A stretch of 32,967 nt of DNA from an uncultured Eggerthellaceae bacterium (GCA_958454405.1 CAUEBO010000026.1:1-32967), one strand, 5' to 3'. Shown: positions 8,543-15,732, counted from the first letter of the stretch. The notes: a model not told the origin generated them from the sequence alone. Program-made: numbers and translations.

Positions 8543-9310
8543 TCAGGCCATGAAGTTCTCCAAACCTACAACGAGGCCGCTGCATGCGCCGACGCTGCGT
8601 ATGCCCAGCAGCACGCCCGGCATGTAGGAGGTGCGCTCCCACGAGTCGTGGCGGATGGACAGCGTCTGCCCGAGCGAGCCGAAGACCACTTCCTGGCTGG
8701 CGACGTAGCCCATCGATCGCACCGCATGCACCGGCACGCCGGCCACGAGCGCTCCACGCGCGCCTTCGGCGCCTTCGACCTCCGTCTCCCGCCCGGGCGC
8801 GGCGCTCGCGCGGCCTCCGCGGGCGTCGGCGATGATCTGGGCCGTGCGCACGGCCGTGCCCGAAGGTGCGTCTTTCTTGTTGCAGTGGTGGAACTCGATG
8901 ACCTCGGCCTCCGGGAAGTACGGCGCCGCCGCCTTCGCGAACTCCATCATGAGCACGGCGCCGGTCGTGAAGTTCGGCGCGTAGAACAGGCACGTTCCCA
9001 CCGGCGCGAGCGCCGCCAGGCCTTCCAGCGTCTCGTTCGACAGCCCCGTGGTGCCCACGACGCAGTCGACGCCCGCCGGCAGCGCCGTGCGGAGGTTGCC
9101 GTCCACGACGTCGGGCTGGGTGAAGTCCACGAGCACGTCGAACGTCCCCGACTCGAGCGCGGCCGCCACCGTCGGGTACACGGGGAAATCGACCTCGGGC
9201 CTATGCGGGTCGATGCCGCACACCAGCTCCATGTCCTCCGCCGCGCGCACCGTGTCGCACACCGTGCTGCCCATGCGACCCGCGCATCCCGCAACTGCCA
9301 CCTTGATCAT
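8543..9310 (-). CDS. dapB: 4-hydroxy-tetrahydrodipicolinate reductase DapB
   Basis: NAD(P)H-dependent second enzyme of the diaminopimelate pathway, 255 aa. The N-terminal dinucleotide-binding motif is AGCAGRMG (residues 7-14). VDFTQPDVV and VVGTTGLS follow. The catalytic segment EFHHCNKKDAPSGTA places the histidine pair at 141-142 and the lysine at 146, as in characterised DapB. The start is ATG 9310 (MIKVAVAG), which places the Rossmann strand at the N-terminus; GCAGGAAG lies about 5 bases upstream. Longer readings add 14 residues without support. An extended -10 lies about 35 bases upstream. dapA follows downstream. Confidence 0.97.
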   Translation of the reverse strand: MIKVAVAGCAGRMGSTVCDTVRAAEDMELVCGIDPHRPEVDFPVYPTVAAALESGTFDVLVDFTQPDVVDGNLRTALPAGVDCVVGTTGLSNETLEGLAALAPVGTCLFYAPNFTTGAVLMMEFAKAAAPYFPEAEVIEFHHCNKKDAPSGTAVRTAQIIADARGGRASAAPGRETEVEGAEGARGALVAGVPVHAVRSMGYVASQEVVFGSLGQTLSIRHDSWERTSYMPGVLLGIRSVGACSGLVVGLENFMA

Positions 9311-9342
9311 CGCTTCCTGCCTTTCGCTTCGTATCCGTGCGT

Positions 9343-9350
9343 ATCCTACC
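9343..9350 (-). promoter_or_regulatory. Extended -10 for dapB-dapA
   Basis: TGGTAGGAT on the minus strand (TGn plus TAGGAT) predicts a start near 9336 and a leader of about 25 bases carrying the dapB ribosome binding site. No good -35 is visible. Confidence 0.45.
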
Positions 9351-9393
9351 ATGCTTCGCCGAGCGGGGCGGGCATCGTTACCGCGACGATGCG

Positions 9394-9526
9394 CATTGCC
9401 ATCCTGAGCGGAGGCCGCAGGCCGGAGTCGAAGGATCCCGTGCGGCGCCAGCTGGAAACGCCATGGCCATCGCCGCGCGGGATCCTTCGACTCCGCGGCT
9501 TCGCCGCTCCGCTCGGGATGGCAAGG
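9394..9526. repeat. Inverted pair of REP-like palindromes (REPIN-like doublet)
   Basis: Two arms of about 55 bases, 9394-9447 and 9471-9526, are near-perfect inverted copies around a 23-base spacer. Each arm runs from a TTGCCATCC-type outer end through an imperfect GC-rich palindrome to GTCGAAGGATCCCG at the inner end. A third copy lies inside rimO (617-674). It sits in the 281-base dapB-pnp gap, between the pnp terminator and the dapB promoter. The arrangement matches REPINs, which are mobilised by RAYT transposases; none is encoded in this window. Confidence 0.8.
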
Positions 9527-9553
9527 CGCTCCGGCTGACGCCGCCCGGACGTG

Positions 9554-9579
9554 AAGAGGGCCGCTTTTGCGGCCCTCTT
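9554..9579 (-). terminator. Rho-independent-type terminator after pnp
   Basis: AAGAGGGCCGC-TTTT-GCGGCCCTCTT is a perfect 11-bp stem 12 bases past the pnp stop. The T-run after it on the minus strand is poor, so termination strength is uncertain. Confidence 0.7.
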
Positions 9580-9591
9580 GGTTGCTCGATG

Positions 9592-11835
9592 CTAAGCGTC
9601 GTGACGGCGTCGCGGCGTGCGTCCGTTGCCGCCGCCGTTGCCGCTGCGCTCCGAACGGCCGCTGCGGCCGGGACGGTTGTCGTGATCGCCGCGGTCGTCG
9701 CGGCGCGGGCGGTCGCTGCGCTCGCGGGCGGGAGCCGAGCCTTCGGGGGCATCGGGCTTGTCCAGCCTGTCGAGCGAGATCTTGCCCGAGTTCGGATCGA
9801 CCTCAAGCACCTTCACCTTCACGATGTCGCCCAGGTTGAGCACGTCCTCGACCTTGCCCACGCGGCCGTTGGCCACGCGCGATATGTGCAGCAGGCCGTC
9901 CTTGCCCGGCGTGAGCTTGACGAATGCGCCGAAGTCCTTGATGCCCACGACCTCGCCGTCGAACTCCTCGCCCACCTCGGGCTCCTTCACGATGCCCAGG
10001 ATCATGGCCTTGGCGGCGTCTCCCGCCGGACCCTCGATGGCCGCGATGTGGATGGTGCCGTCCTCCTGGATGTCGATGCTCGCACCCGTCTCCTCCTGGA
10101 TGCCGCGCACCACTTTGCCGCCGCTGCCGATGACGTCGCGGATCTTGTCCACGGGGATGTGGATGGTCTCGATGCGCGGGGCGAACTGCGAGAGCTCGGC
10201 CCGCGGGGCGTCGATGGTCTGGAGCATGGCGTCCAGGATGAACGCGCGGCCTTCGCTGGCCTGCTTGAGCGCGCGGGCCAGGATGTCCACGGACAGGCCG
10301 CGCGCCTTGTTGTCCATCTGCAGGGCGGTGATGCCCTTCTCGGTGCCGCACACCTTGAAGTCCATGTCGCCCAGGAAGTCCTCGATGCCCTGGATGTCGG
10401 AGAGGATGACCACGTCGTCGCCCTCCTTGATGAGGCCCATGGCGATGCCCGACACGGGCGCCTTGATGGGCACGCCGGCGTCCATGAGGGCCAGCGTGGA
10501 CCCGCAGGTGGAGGCCATGGACGAGGAGCCGTTGGACTCGAGCACCTCGGACACCACGCGGATGGCGTAGGGGAACTCGTCTTCGGTGGGCAGCACCGGG
10601 ACGAGCGCGCGCTCGGCCAGCGCGCCGTGGCCGATCTCGCGGCGTTTCGGGGCGCCCATGCGGCCGGTCTCGCCGGTGCAGTACGGCGGGAAGTTGTACT
10701 GGTGCATGTAGCGCTTGCCCTCGGCGGGGTCGATGGTGTCGAGACGCTGCCATTCGTTCAGCATGCCGAGCGTGCAGACGGAGAGCGCCTGCGTCTGGCC
10801 GCGCTGGAACAGGCCCGATCCGTGTACGCGGGGCAGGTAGCCCGGCACGATGTGCAGCGGGCGGATCTCTTCAGGCGTGCGCCCGTCTGCGCGCTCGCCC
10901 GTCTCGATGACCATGGCGCGCATGGCCTTCTTCTCGAGCTTCTTGAGCTCGGCGGCGATGTCGCCCTTCCAGGCGGCGCGTTCCTCGTCGGAGAACTGCT
11001 CTTCCTTGATGCGGGCCTTGAGCTCCTCCACCTTGCCCATGCGCGAGAGCTTGTCGGCATCGTGCAGCGCGGCGGACATCTCGCCCATGAACGGGGCGAT
11101 GCGCTCGGCGATGGCCGGGTCGGCCACATGGACGGGCCACTCGACGGGCTGGATGTTCGCGCGGTCGAGGAAGCGCTGCTGCACCTCGCAGAACGCGGCG
11201 ATGGCCTCCTGGCCGAACGCCATGGCGGCCAGCATGTCCTCTTCGGAGATCTCGTCGGCGCCGGCTTCCACCATGGAGATGTAGTCAGCCGTGCCGGCGA
11301 TGGTGAGCTCCAGATCCGAGTTCTCGGACTCTTCGAACGTGGGGTTCACGATGAACTCGCCCGTCTCCACGTCGCGGCCGATGCGCACGCAGGCGGCGGG
11401 GCCGTCGAAGGGAGCCGCGCCCAGCATGAGGGCCGCGCTTGCGCCCATGACGCAGATGGTGTCAGGCGGGTTGACGCTGTCCACCACGAGCGTCGTGCAC
11501 ACGACGTGCACCTCGCGCTTGAAGCCGTCCACGAAGCCGGGGCGGATGGGACGGTCCACCATGCGCGCCGTGAGCGTGCCCTTGTCGGAGGGACGCGCCT
11601 CGCGCTTGAGGTAGCCGCCGGGGATGCGGCCGACGGCGTACATCTTCTCGATGAAGTCGACCGTGAGGGGGAAGAAGTCGTAGTCCTTCTCTTCCTTCGA
11701 GATGACCGCGGTCACGAGGACGGTGGTGTCGCCCTGCGCCACCACCACGGAACCGGTGGCCTGCTTGGCGAGCTCGCCCGTTTCCAGGCGGTACTCCTTG
11801 CCGTACAGCTCGAAGGATTCGACGATTTTTTCCAT
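9592..11835 (-). CDS. pnp: Polyribonucleotide nucleotidyltransferase (PNPase)
   Basis: 747-aa phosphorolytic 3'-5' exoribonuclease. It has two RNase PH domains (first with VTAVISKEEKDYDFFPLTVDF; second with MAMGLIKEGDDVVILSDI), a KH domain from about residue 560 (VDKIRDVIGSGGKVVRGI), an S1 domain at about 630-700 (GIKDFGAFVKLTPGKDGLLHIS), and a disordered Arg/Gly/Asp/Asn-rich tail from about 705 to the end. The tail is longer than in E. coli PNPase and typical of actinobacteria. The start is ATG 11835 (MEKIVESFELYGKEYRLETG); the region upstream is purine-rich but lacks a strong ribosome binding site. It follows rpsO, as in many bacteria, with a terminator between them that may allow read-through. 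Confidence 0.97.
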   Translation of the reverse strand: MEKIVESFELYGKEYRLETGELAKQATGSVVVAQGDTTVLVTAVISKEEKDYDFFPLTVDFIEKMYAVGRIPGGYLKREARPSDKGTLTARMVDRPIRPGFVDGFKREVHVVCTTLVVDSVNPPDTICVMGASAALMLGAAPFDGPAACVRIGRDVETGEFIVNPTFEESENSDLELTIAGTADYISMVEAGADEISEEDMLAAMAFGQEAIAAFCEVQQRFLDRANIQPVEWPVHVADPAIAERIAPFMGEMSAALHDADKLSRMGKVEELKARIKEEQFSDEERAAWKGDIAAELKKLEKKAMRAMVIETGERADGRTPEEIRPLHIVPGYLPRVHGSGLFQRGQTQALSVCTLGMLNEWQRLDTIDPAEGKRYMHQYNFPPYCTGETGRMGAPKRREIGHGALAERALVPVLPTEDEFPYAIRVVSEVLESNGSSSMASTCGSTLALMDAGVPIKAPVSGIAMGLIKEGDDVVILSDIQGIEDFLGDMDFKVCGTEKGITALQMDNKARGLSVDILARALKQASEGRAFILDAMLQTIDAPRAELSQFAPRIETIHIPVDKIRDVIGSGGKVVRGIQEETGASIDIQEDGTIHIAAIEGPAGDAAKAMILGIVKEPEVGEEFDGEVVGIKDFGAFVKLTPGKDGLLHISRVANGRVGKVEDVLNLGDIVKVKVLEVDPNSGKISLDRLDKPDAPEGSAPARERSDRPRRDDRGDHDNRPGRSGRSERSGNGGGNGRTPRRRHDA

Positions 11836-11953
11836 GCTGCTCTTTCTTTCTCTTCTTCTTGGGCGCCCTAGTGCGCTCAAGCTTCTTCGACGGCGGGTAC
11901 TCACGTTTCGCGCCGCCGCGAGCAGAAGCGCCCTTGCGCCTCCGACCGCTATA

Positions 11954-11975
11954 CAAAAGCCCGCGCAGGCGGGCT
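11954..11975 (-). terminator. Terminator between rpsO and pnp
   Basis: On the minus strand AGCCCGC-CTGC-GCGGGCT is followed by TTTG, 7 bases after the rpsO stop. It is a good intrinsic terminator, probably partial, since pnp usually shares the rpsO transcript. The rest of the 147-base gap shows only the purine-rich stretch before pnp. Confidence 0.75.
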
Positions 11976-11982
11976 CTCGTTG

Positions 11983-12270
11983 CTAGATGTTGTCGCGGAT
12001 GCCGAGTTTCTTGATGAGCACGCGGTATTCCTCGATGTCGCGGTTCTTGATGTACTTCAAGAGGCCGCGGCGCTTGCCGATGAGCATCATGAGGCCTCGG
12101 CGGCTGTGGTTGTCCTTCTTGTGCACCTTGAGGTGCTCGGTGAGGTTGCGGATGCGCTCGGAGAGGATAGCCACCTGCACCTCGGGGCTGCCGGAGTCTC
12201 CCTCGCCCTTGCCGAATTCCTTGATGAGCTCGGCAGTGCGCTCCTTCGTGATGCTGAACTTGTTCGCCAT
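11983..12270 (-). CDS. rpsO: 30S ribosomal protein S15
   Basis: 95-aa primary 16S rRNA-binding protein of the small subunit platform. The family pattern is complete: SPEVQVAILSERIRNLTEHLKVHKKD, HSRRGLMMLIGKRR and LLKYIKNRDIEEYRVLIKKLGIR. It is slightly longer than the 89 aa of E. coli because of an N-terminal stretch. The start is ATG 12270 (MANKFSI), with GGAAGGTGG about 8 bases upstream. A clear promoter lies about 150 bases upstream, giving a long structured leader, which in this family often mediates autoregulation. The next gene is pnp. Confidence 0.98.
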   Translation of the reverse strand: MANKFSITKERTAELIKEFGKGEGDSGSPEVQVAILSERIRNLTEHLKVHKKDNHSRRGLMMLIGKRRGLLKYIKNRDIEEYRVLIKKLGIRDNI

Positions 12271-12417
12271 GCTTGTTCCACCTTCCGTGCAAGCGCTCGC
12301 GCGCCCGCTTTCATGCGCCGCCGTCCGCCGGACGGGTGCGCTTCCCGTTGCGCTCCCCTCTGGGTGGGCATGCGGTGGGCATGCGGACCAAGCGGGAAGT
12401 GCCTGCGTTTTCGCAGC
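12271..12417 (-). promoter_or_regulatory. Structured 5' leader of rpsO (possible S15 autoregulatory element)
   Basis: The region between the predicted start of transcription and the S15 start codon holds a perfect hairpin CCGTCC-GCC-GGACGG (12321-12335). It also holds a longer-range 7-bp pairing, CTTCCCG (12341-12347) with CGGGAAG (12393-12399), which encloses two tandem copies of an 11-base unit GGTGGGCATGC (12363-12384). S15 represses its own synthesis through unrelated leader structures in several bacterial lineages; that role here is inference. Confidence 0.45.
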
Positions 12418-12423
12418 CGACCT

Positions 12424-12452
12424 ATTGTATGCGAAGGCGCCGTGCGCGGCAA
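12424..12452 (-). promoter_or_regulatory. Promoter for rpsO
   Basis: TTGCCG (12452-12447), 17-base spacer, TACAAT (12429-12424) on the minus strand. It is the best -35/-10 pair in the window. Transcription would start near 12417. Confidence 0.7.
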
Positions 12453-12491
12453 GCGGCCGAACTGGCGCGCCACAGGTTGCGCACAAAGGCG

Positions 12492-13640
12492 TCAGGACGA
12501 GGCCGGCGCGCGCTGCACGCTGGGGCCCTGGGGGATCCAGATGGTGAACGAGGTGAGGCCCGCATCGCTCGTCGCGTAGATGTCGCCGCCGTGGGCGCGG
12601 GCGATCTCGCGGGCGATGGCCAGCCCCAGCCCGGCCCCGCCGGCCGACGAGCCCCGCGCCTCGTCGGCGCGGAAGAACTTCTCGAAGATGCGCTCCAGGT
12701 GCGCCGCAGACAGCTCCCGCCCGCGGTCGGTGACCGTGATCTGCCACCAGACGAACCCGTCCGTCCCGGTGGCAAGGCCCGTGCCCACCTCCACGTCAGT
12801 GCCCGCGTCGGCGTAGGCCACGGCGTTCTTCATCACGTTGTTGAGCACGCGCGCGACCCGGCCGGCGTCGGCGAACACCTCGAGCTCGGAAGGGCCGTCG
12901 TAGGAAAGGCTCAGGCCCCGGCCCTCGGCGAGCGGGAAGAACTCGTCGATCACCTGGTTGCAGAACAGCGCCCCGTCGAAGCGCGAGCGCTCGATGGGAA
13001 TGCTCTGCAGGTTGTAGCGCGTGATCTCGAAGAACTCGTCGAGCAGCTCCTCAAGCTTGTAGGCCTTGTCCAGTGCGATGCCCGTGTAGCGCGCCCTCAC
13101 GTCGAGGGGCAAATCCGGAGAGTCGTCCAACAAGGTCAGATAGCCGATGATGGAGGTGATGGGCGTCTTGATGTCGTGGGCGAGATAGGCCACGAGCTCG
13201 TTCTTCCGCTCCTCCGCCGCCTTTGCAGCTCGCTCGGCGCGCTCCCCCTCCGTCTTCACCTGGTTGAGCGCCAGCGCCGTCGCGGCCAGCTCGGGGGGCA
13301 GCGAGACCGGCTCGTCGCGCTTCGTCAGGATGCCCTCGACCGAGGCGAGCAGCAGGTCGAAGTACTTGAGCGCCTGGTTGATGCCGGACTTGACGATGAG
13401 GAAGAGCCCGACGGCGTAGCAGGCGGCCACGAGCGGCCAGAACAGGGCGGTCACCACGCTGTAGAGCGTCCAGCTCTGGCCGACCAGCCGGTAGAGGACG
13501 TCGGAGGCGAGGGGCTTCATGAACGTCAGGAACACCCACAGGGCGAAAAACAGGCCGAGGGTGAACGCGACGATGGCGATGGCCTGCCGCCTGAGCACGG
13601 CGGACACGAGCTGCTTCTTCTGGGCGGAGTCGTACGTCAT
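12492..13640 (-). CDS. VanS-like sensor histidine kinase
   Basis: 382-aa membrane kinase. Membrane segments lie at about 18-41 and 61-84 with a very short external loop (about 20 residues), so it probably senses within or near the membrane. The phospho-acceptor H155 is in LAHDIKTPITSIIGYL, and the following stretch DKAYKLEELLDEFFEITRYNLQ closely resembles VanS. The catalytic domain has the N box NNVMKNAVAYA and the G2 box GGAGLGLAIA; the G1 region reads TDRGREL, lacking the second glycine of DxGxG. The start is ATG 13640, with GAAGGGAG about 6 bases upstream, 21 bases after the response regulator stop. No vanH/A/X ligase genes are in the window, so resistance cannot be claimed; the likely target is envelope homeostasis. 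Confidence 0.88.
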   Translation of the reverse strand: MTYDSAQKKQLVSAVLRRQAIAIVAFTLGLFFALWVFLTFMKPLASDVLYRLVGQSWTLYSVVTALFWPLVAACYAVGLFLIVKSGINQALKYFDLLLASVEGILTKRDEPVSLPPELAATALALNQVKTEGERAERAAKAAEERKNELVAYLAHDIKTPITSIIGYLTLLDDSPDLPLDVRARYTGIALDKAYKLEELLDEFFEITRYNLQSIPIERSRFDGALFCNQVIDEFFPLAEGRGLSLSYDGPSELEVFADAGRVARVLNNVMKNAVAYADAGTDVEVGTGLATGTDGFVWWQITVTDRGRELSAAHLERIFEKFFRADEARGSSAGGAGLGLAIAREIARAHGGDIYATSDAGLTSFTIWIPQGPSVQRAPASS

Positions 13641-13661
13641 GGCGCACTCCCTTCAGGCGCG

Positions 13662-14348
13662 TCAGCCGATGCGGTAGCCGACGCCCCACACGGTCTCGAT
13701 GAATTCCTGGGAGGAGTCGATGGCCGCCAGCTTCTTGCGCAGATGCCGGACGTGCACCATGACGGTGCCCGCGCTCTGCGCGTTCGCCTCCTCTTTCCAC
13801 ACGGACTCGAACAGGTCCTTCGAAGGCATCGGACGGCCGGCATGGCGCACGAGGCAGGCGAGGATGGCGAACTCCTTCGGCGTGAGGGAGAGCGGCTCGC
13901 CGTGCAGCGCCGCCTCGAAGGAGCCTTCGTCGACGGAGATGCCGCGCGCCTCGAGCATGCCGGGGACCAGGACGGGGCGCGCTGCGCGCCGGATGCGGGC
14001 CTTCACGCGCGCCATGAGCTCGCGCGGCTTGAAGGGCTTCACCACGTAGTCGTCGGCCCCCAGCTCGAAGCCCACGACCTTGTCGATCTCCTCGTCTTTC
14101 GCGGTCAGGAAGATGAGGGGCACCTCGCTGGTGCGGCGGATCTCGCGGCAGCAGGAGAAGCCGTCGATGCCGGGCATCATGATGTCGAGGATCACGAGGT
14201 CGAAGGGCTCGCGCCCGTGGGCGGCCAGCAGGTCGGCTCCCGCGTAGAACACGTGCGGCTCGAACCCCGATTCCACGAGCAGCTGCCCGACCAGGTCGGC
14301 GATGGCCGCTTCGTCGTCGCATACCGCGACCCGCTTCTCCTCTTCCAC
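13662..14348 (-). CDS. OmpR/VanR-family response regulator
   Basis: 228-aa transcription regulator and partner of the adjacent kinase. The receiver domain has the acidic pair D11-D12, phospho-acceptor D55 in VILDIMMPG, T82 in FLTAK and K104 in YVVKPFKPRELMARV. The C-terminal winged helix (PLSLTPKEFAILACLVRHAG, then HVRHLRKKL and VWGVGYRI) is of the OmpR type. The start is GTG 14348 (MEEEKRVAVCDDE), with GAGGAG 6 bases upstream; longer in-frame readings run antisense through the peptidase gene and are spurious. It is divergent from the C39-like peptidase. The 207-base gap carries a direct repeat that fits an OmpR-family operator. Confidence 0.92.
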   Translation of the reverse strand: MEEEKRVAVCDDEAAIADLVGQLLVESGFEPHVFYAGADLLAAHGREPFDLVILDIMMPGIDGFSCCREIRRTSEVPLIFLTAKDEEIDKVVGFELGADDYVVKPFKPRELMARVKARIRRAARPVLVPGMLEARGISVDEGSFEAALHGEPLSLTPKEFAILACLVRHAGRPMPSKDLFESVWKEEANAQSAGTVMVHVRHLRKKLAAIDSSQEFIETVWGVGYRIG

Positions 14349-14418
14349 CCTGCGCTCCTCTCGTATCCTCCTGCCATGGTAGCAGGTCGGCCCGTCCCCT
14401 CTCCCGCACGGCGCCCTA

Positions 14419-14435
14419 CTTAAGGAATTCTTAAG
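14419..14435. promoter_or_regulatory. Candidate response-regulator operator CTTAAG-N5-CTTAAG
   Basis: The sequence CTTAAGGAATTCTTAAG is an AT-rich island in the GC-rich divergent gap. It contains two 6-base repeats with an 11-base period, the usual spacing of OmpR/PhoB-family sites. It is 71 bases from the regulator start and 121 bases from the peptidase start. Because CTTAAG is itself palindromic, it can be read as a direct or an inverted repeat. The rest of the 207-base gap shows no convincing -35/-10 pair for either gene. Confidence 0.55.
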
Positions 14436-14555
14436 AGAGCGGGCGGAACCTTCAGGAATCGGTTCCCGCTTCTTCCGAGACGCCGCGCGCCAGCGCGCCG
14501 ATACTGGATGGGCGGGCCGACGAGCGGCGTCCCGCAGCTCGAGAAGGGAGAGGCA

Positions 14556-15359
14556 ATGACGTATTCGAACGGATTCGCCGCACATGCGCGAAACGGCCGC
14601 GTCGCAAGCGGCAGAGCGGCCGTCACCCGCATGGATTACAGCAGGGCCGCCTACGCGCCCACGGCAAGGCGCGGCGGCCCGCATCGCCGCCCCGCCCGCC
14701 GCAAAGGCAGAAGGGGCTTGCGGTCCGTCGCCGCCGTCGCCGCTGCAGCGGCTTTCGTTCTGGCGGCATGGCTCGCCTGCTCCTCGATAGCGTCGATTTC
14801 CGGCGGCTCGCCGGCCCCCGCCGCAACAGGAGAGCCGCAGAGCACGCCGAAGAGCGAATGGCATGCAGGCGAGGTCCCCAAGCTGTACCAGCGCGACCCT
14901 GCCTGGGCCTCCGCGCGCTACGGCAACGACGACTTCGCTGAATCCGGTTGCGGCCCCACTTGCATGGCCATGGTCTACGTCGCCCTCACCGGCCGCGACG
15001 ACATGCTGCCTACGGACATGGGCGCGCTGTCGGAGCGCATGGGGTGCGTTTCGAAAGACGGCACCGCCTGGACGTTCATGACGGAGGGCGCGGCGCAGGT
15101 CGGCCTCACGGCCGAAGAGCTGCCCGCCGACGAGATGAGCGTGCGCCAGGCTCTTCTCAGCGGATCGTTCGTCATCTGCAGCATGGGCCCGGGCGACTTC
15201 ACGACCACCGGGCACTTCATCGTGCTCGTCGGCATCGATCAGGACGGCAGGCTCATCGTCCGCGACCCCAACAGCCCCGAGCGCACGGGCAGGGCGTGGG
15301 ATTTCGACGCCGTGCTCGGCCAGTCCCTCAACCTCTGGGCATACACGGCGGCCCGATAG
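14556..15359 (+). CDS. Membrane-anchored C39-like (papain-fold) peptidase
   Basis: 267-aa exported protein with a basic N-terminus (1-55), one hydrophobic anchor (about 57-77, VAAVAAAAAFVLAAWLA), a short Pro/Ala/Thr linker, and a cysteine peptidase domain of the C39_2 type. Candidate catalytic residues are C132 in SGCGPTCMAMV, H220 in TTTGHFIVLVGID and D237 in VRDPNSPER. C39_2 domains are widespread in Gram-positive exported proteins, and their substrates are mostly unknown. The start is ATG 14556, with AAGGGAG about 5 bases upstream. It is divergent from the VanR-like regulator and convergent with the TSCPD gene. A perfect 24-bp inverted repeat begins 6 bases after its stop. Regulation by the adjacent two-component pair is inference. 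Confidence 0.82.
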   Translation: MTYSNGFAAHARNGRVASGRAAVTRMDYSRAAYAPTARRGGPHRRPARRKGRRGLRSVAAVAAAAAFVLAAWLACSSIASISGGSPAPAATGEPQSTPKSEWHAGEVPKLYQRDPAWASARYGNDDFAESGCGPTCMAMVYVALTGRDDMLPTDMGALSERMGCVSKDGTAWTFMTEGAAQVGLTAEELPADEMSVRQALLSGSFVICSMGPGDFTTTGHFIVLVGIDQDGRLIVRDPNSPERTGRAWDFDAVLGQSLNLWAYTAAR

Positions 15360-15364
15360 CCGCA

Positions 15365-15415
15365 GCGTTTCCCCTCCGGCAAGCCCGCGCGGCGGGCTTG
15401 CCGGAGGGGAAACGC
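15365..15415. terminator. Perfect 24-bp inverted repeat between convergent genes
   Basis: Arms 15365-15388 and 15392-15415 are exact reverse complements around a 3-base loop GCG. The arms begin GCGTTTCCCCTCCGGC. Placement just after the peptidase stop and 68 bases beyond the TSCPD stop suggests a bidirectional terminator, but there is no T-run on either side. An RNase III-type substrate or a structural repeat is also possible. Confidence 0.65.
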
Positions 15416-15483
15416 CCTGCAAAGGCCCTATGCGAGACCAAGGCCGTTCGAGGGAAGGGCGTCGCCGAGACGGCCCGAAAGGC

Positions 15484-15732
15484 CTACTGCGCCGATCTGG
15501 CCTCCCGCAGGCCGCGGACCAGCTGGTCGGCGCAGGACGTGGAGCGCTTGCCGCAGGTGTTGCCCTCCAGCACGGCGGCCACCTCCTCCACCGTCATGCC
15601 CTGGATGAGCTTCGACACCGCTTTCAAGTTGCCGTTGCAGCCGCCGACGAAGTCCACGTGGGACACCGTGTCGCCGTCCAGCTCGATGTTGATGGCGCGC
15701 GAGCACACGCCGCGCGGGGTGTAGGTGTACAT
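15484..15732 (-). CDS. TSCPD domain protein (TIGR03905-like)
   Basis: 82-aa small protein of unknown function. The sequence begins MYTYTPRGVCSRAINIELDGD and has VDFVGGCNGNLKAVSKLIQGM and the signature segment GKRSTSCADQL, giving four cysteines that could bind a metal. The family is named for the TSCPD motif, related to the C-terminal domain of vitamin B12-dependent ribonucleotide reductases. Here the proline of the motif is alanine (TSCADQL). The start is ATG 15732, with GAGGAG 6 bases upstream. It lies 94 bases downstream of recO. Confidence 0.85.
   Translation of the reverse strand: MYTYTPRGVCSRAINIELDGDTVSHVDFVGGCNGNLKAVSKLIQGMTVEEVAAVLEGNTCGKRSTSCADQLVRGLREARSAQ

Noticed and set aside
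9337..11871. An 844-codon plus-strand frame antisense to pnp
   Set aside because: PNPase is unmistakable on the other strand; the antisense translation is His/Asp/Val/Leu-rich without motifs, and antisense frames of high-GC genes are usually open.
12492..14348. Vancomycin-resistance operon
   Set aside because: The regulator pair is VanRS-like, but no vanH, ligase or vanX genes are in the window, so only kinase similarity can be stated.
12273..14423. A 716-codon plus-strand frame across the two-component genes
   Set aside because: Antisense to the kinase and regulator, both complete with all motifs; the composition is typical of a shadow.
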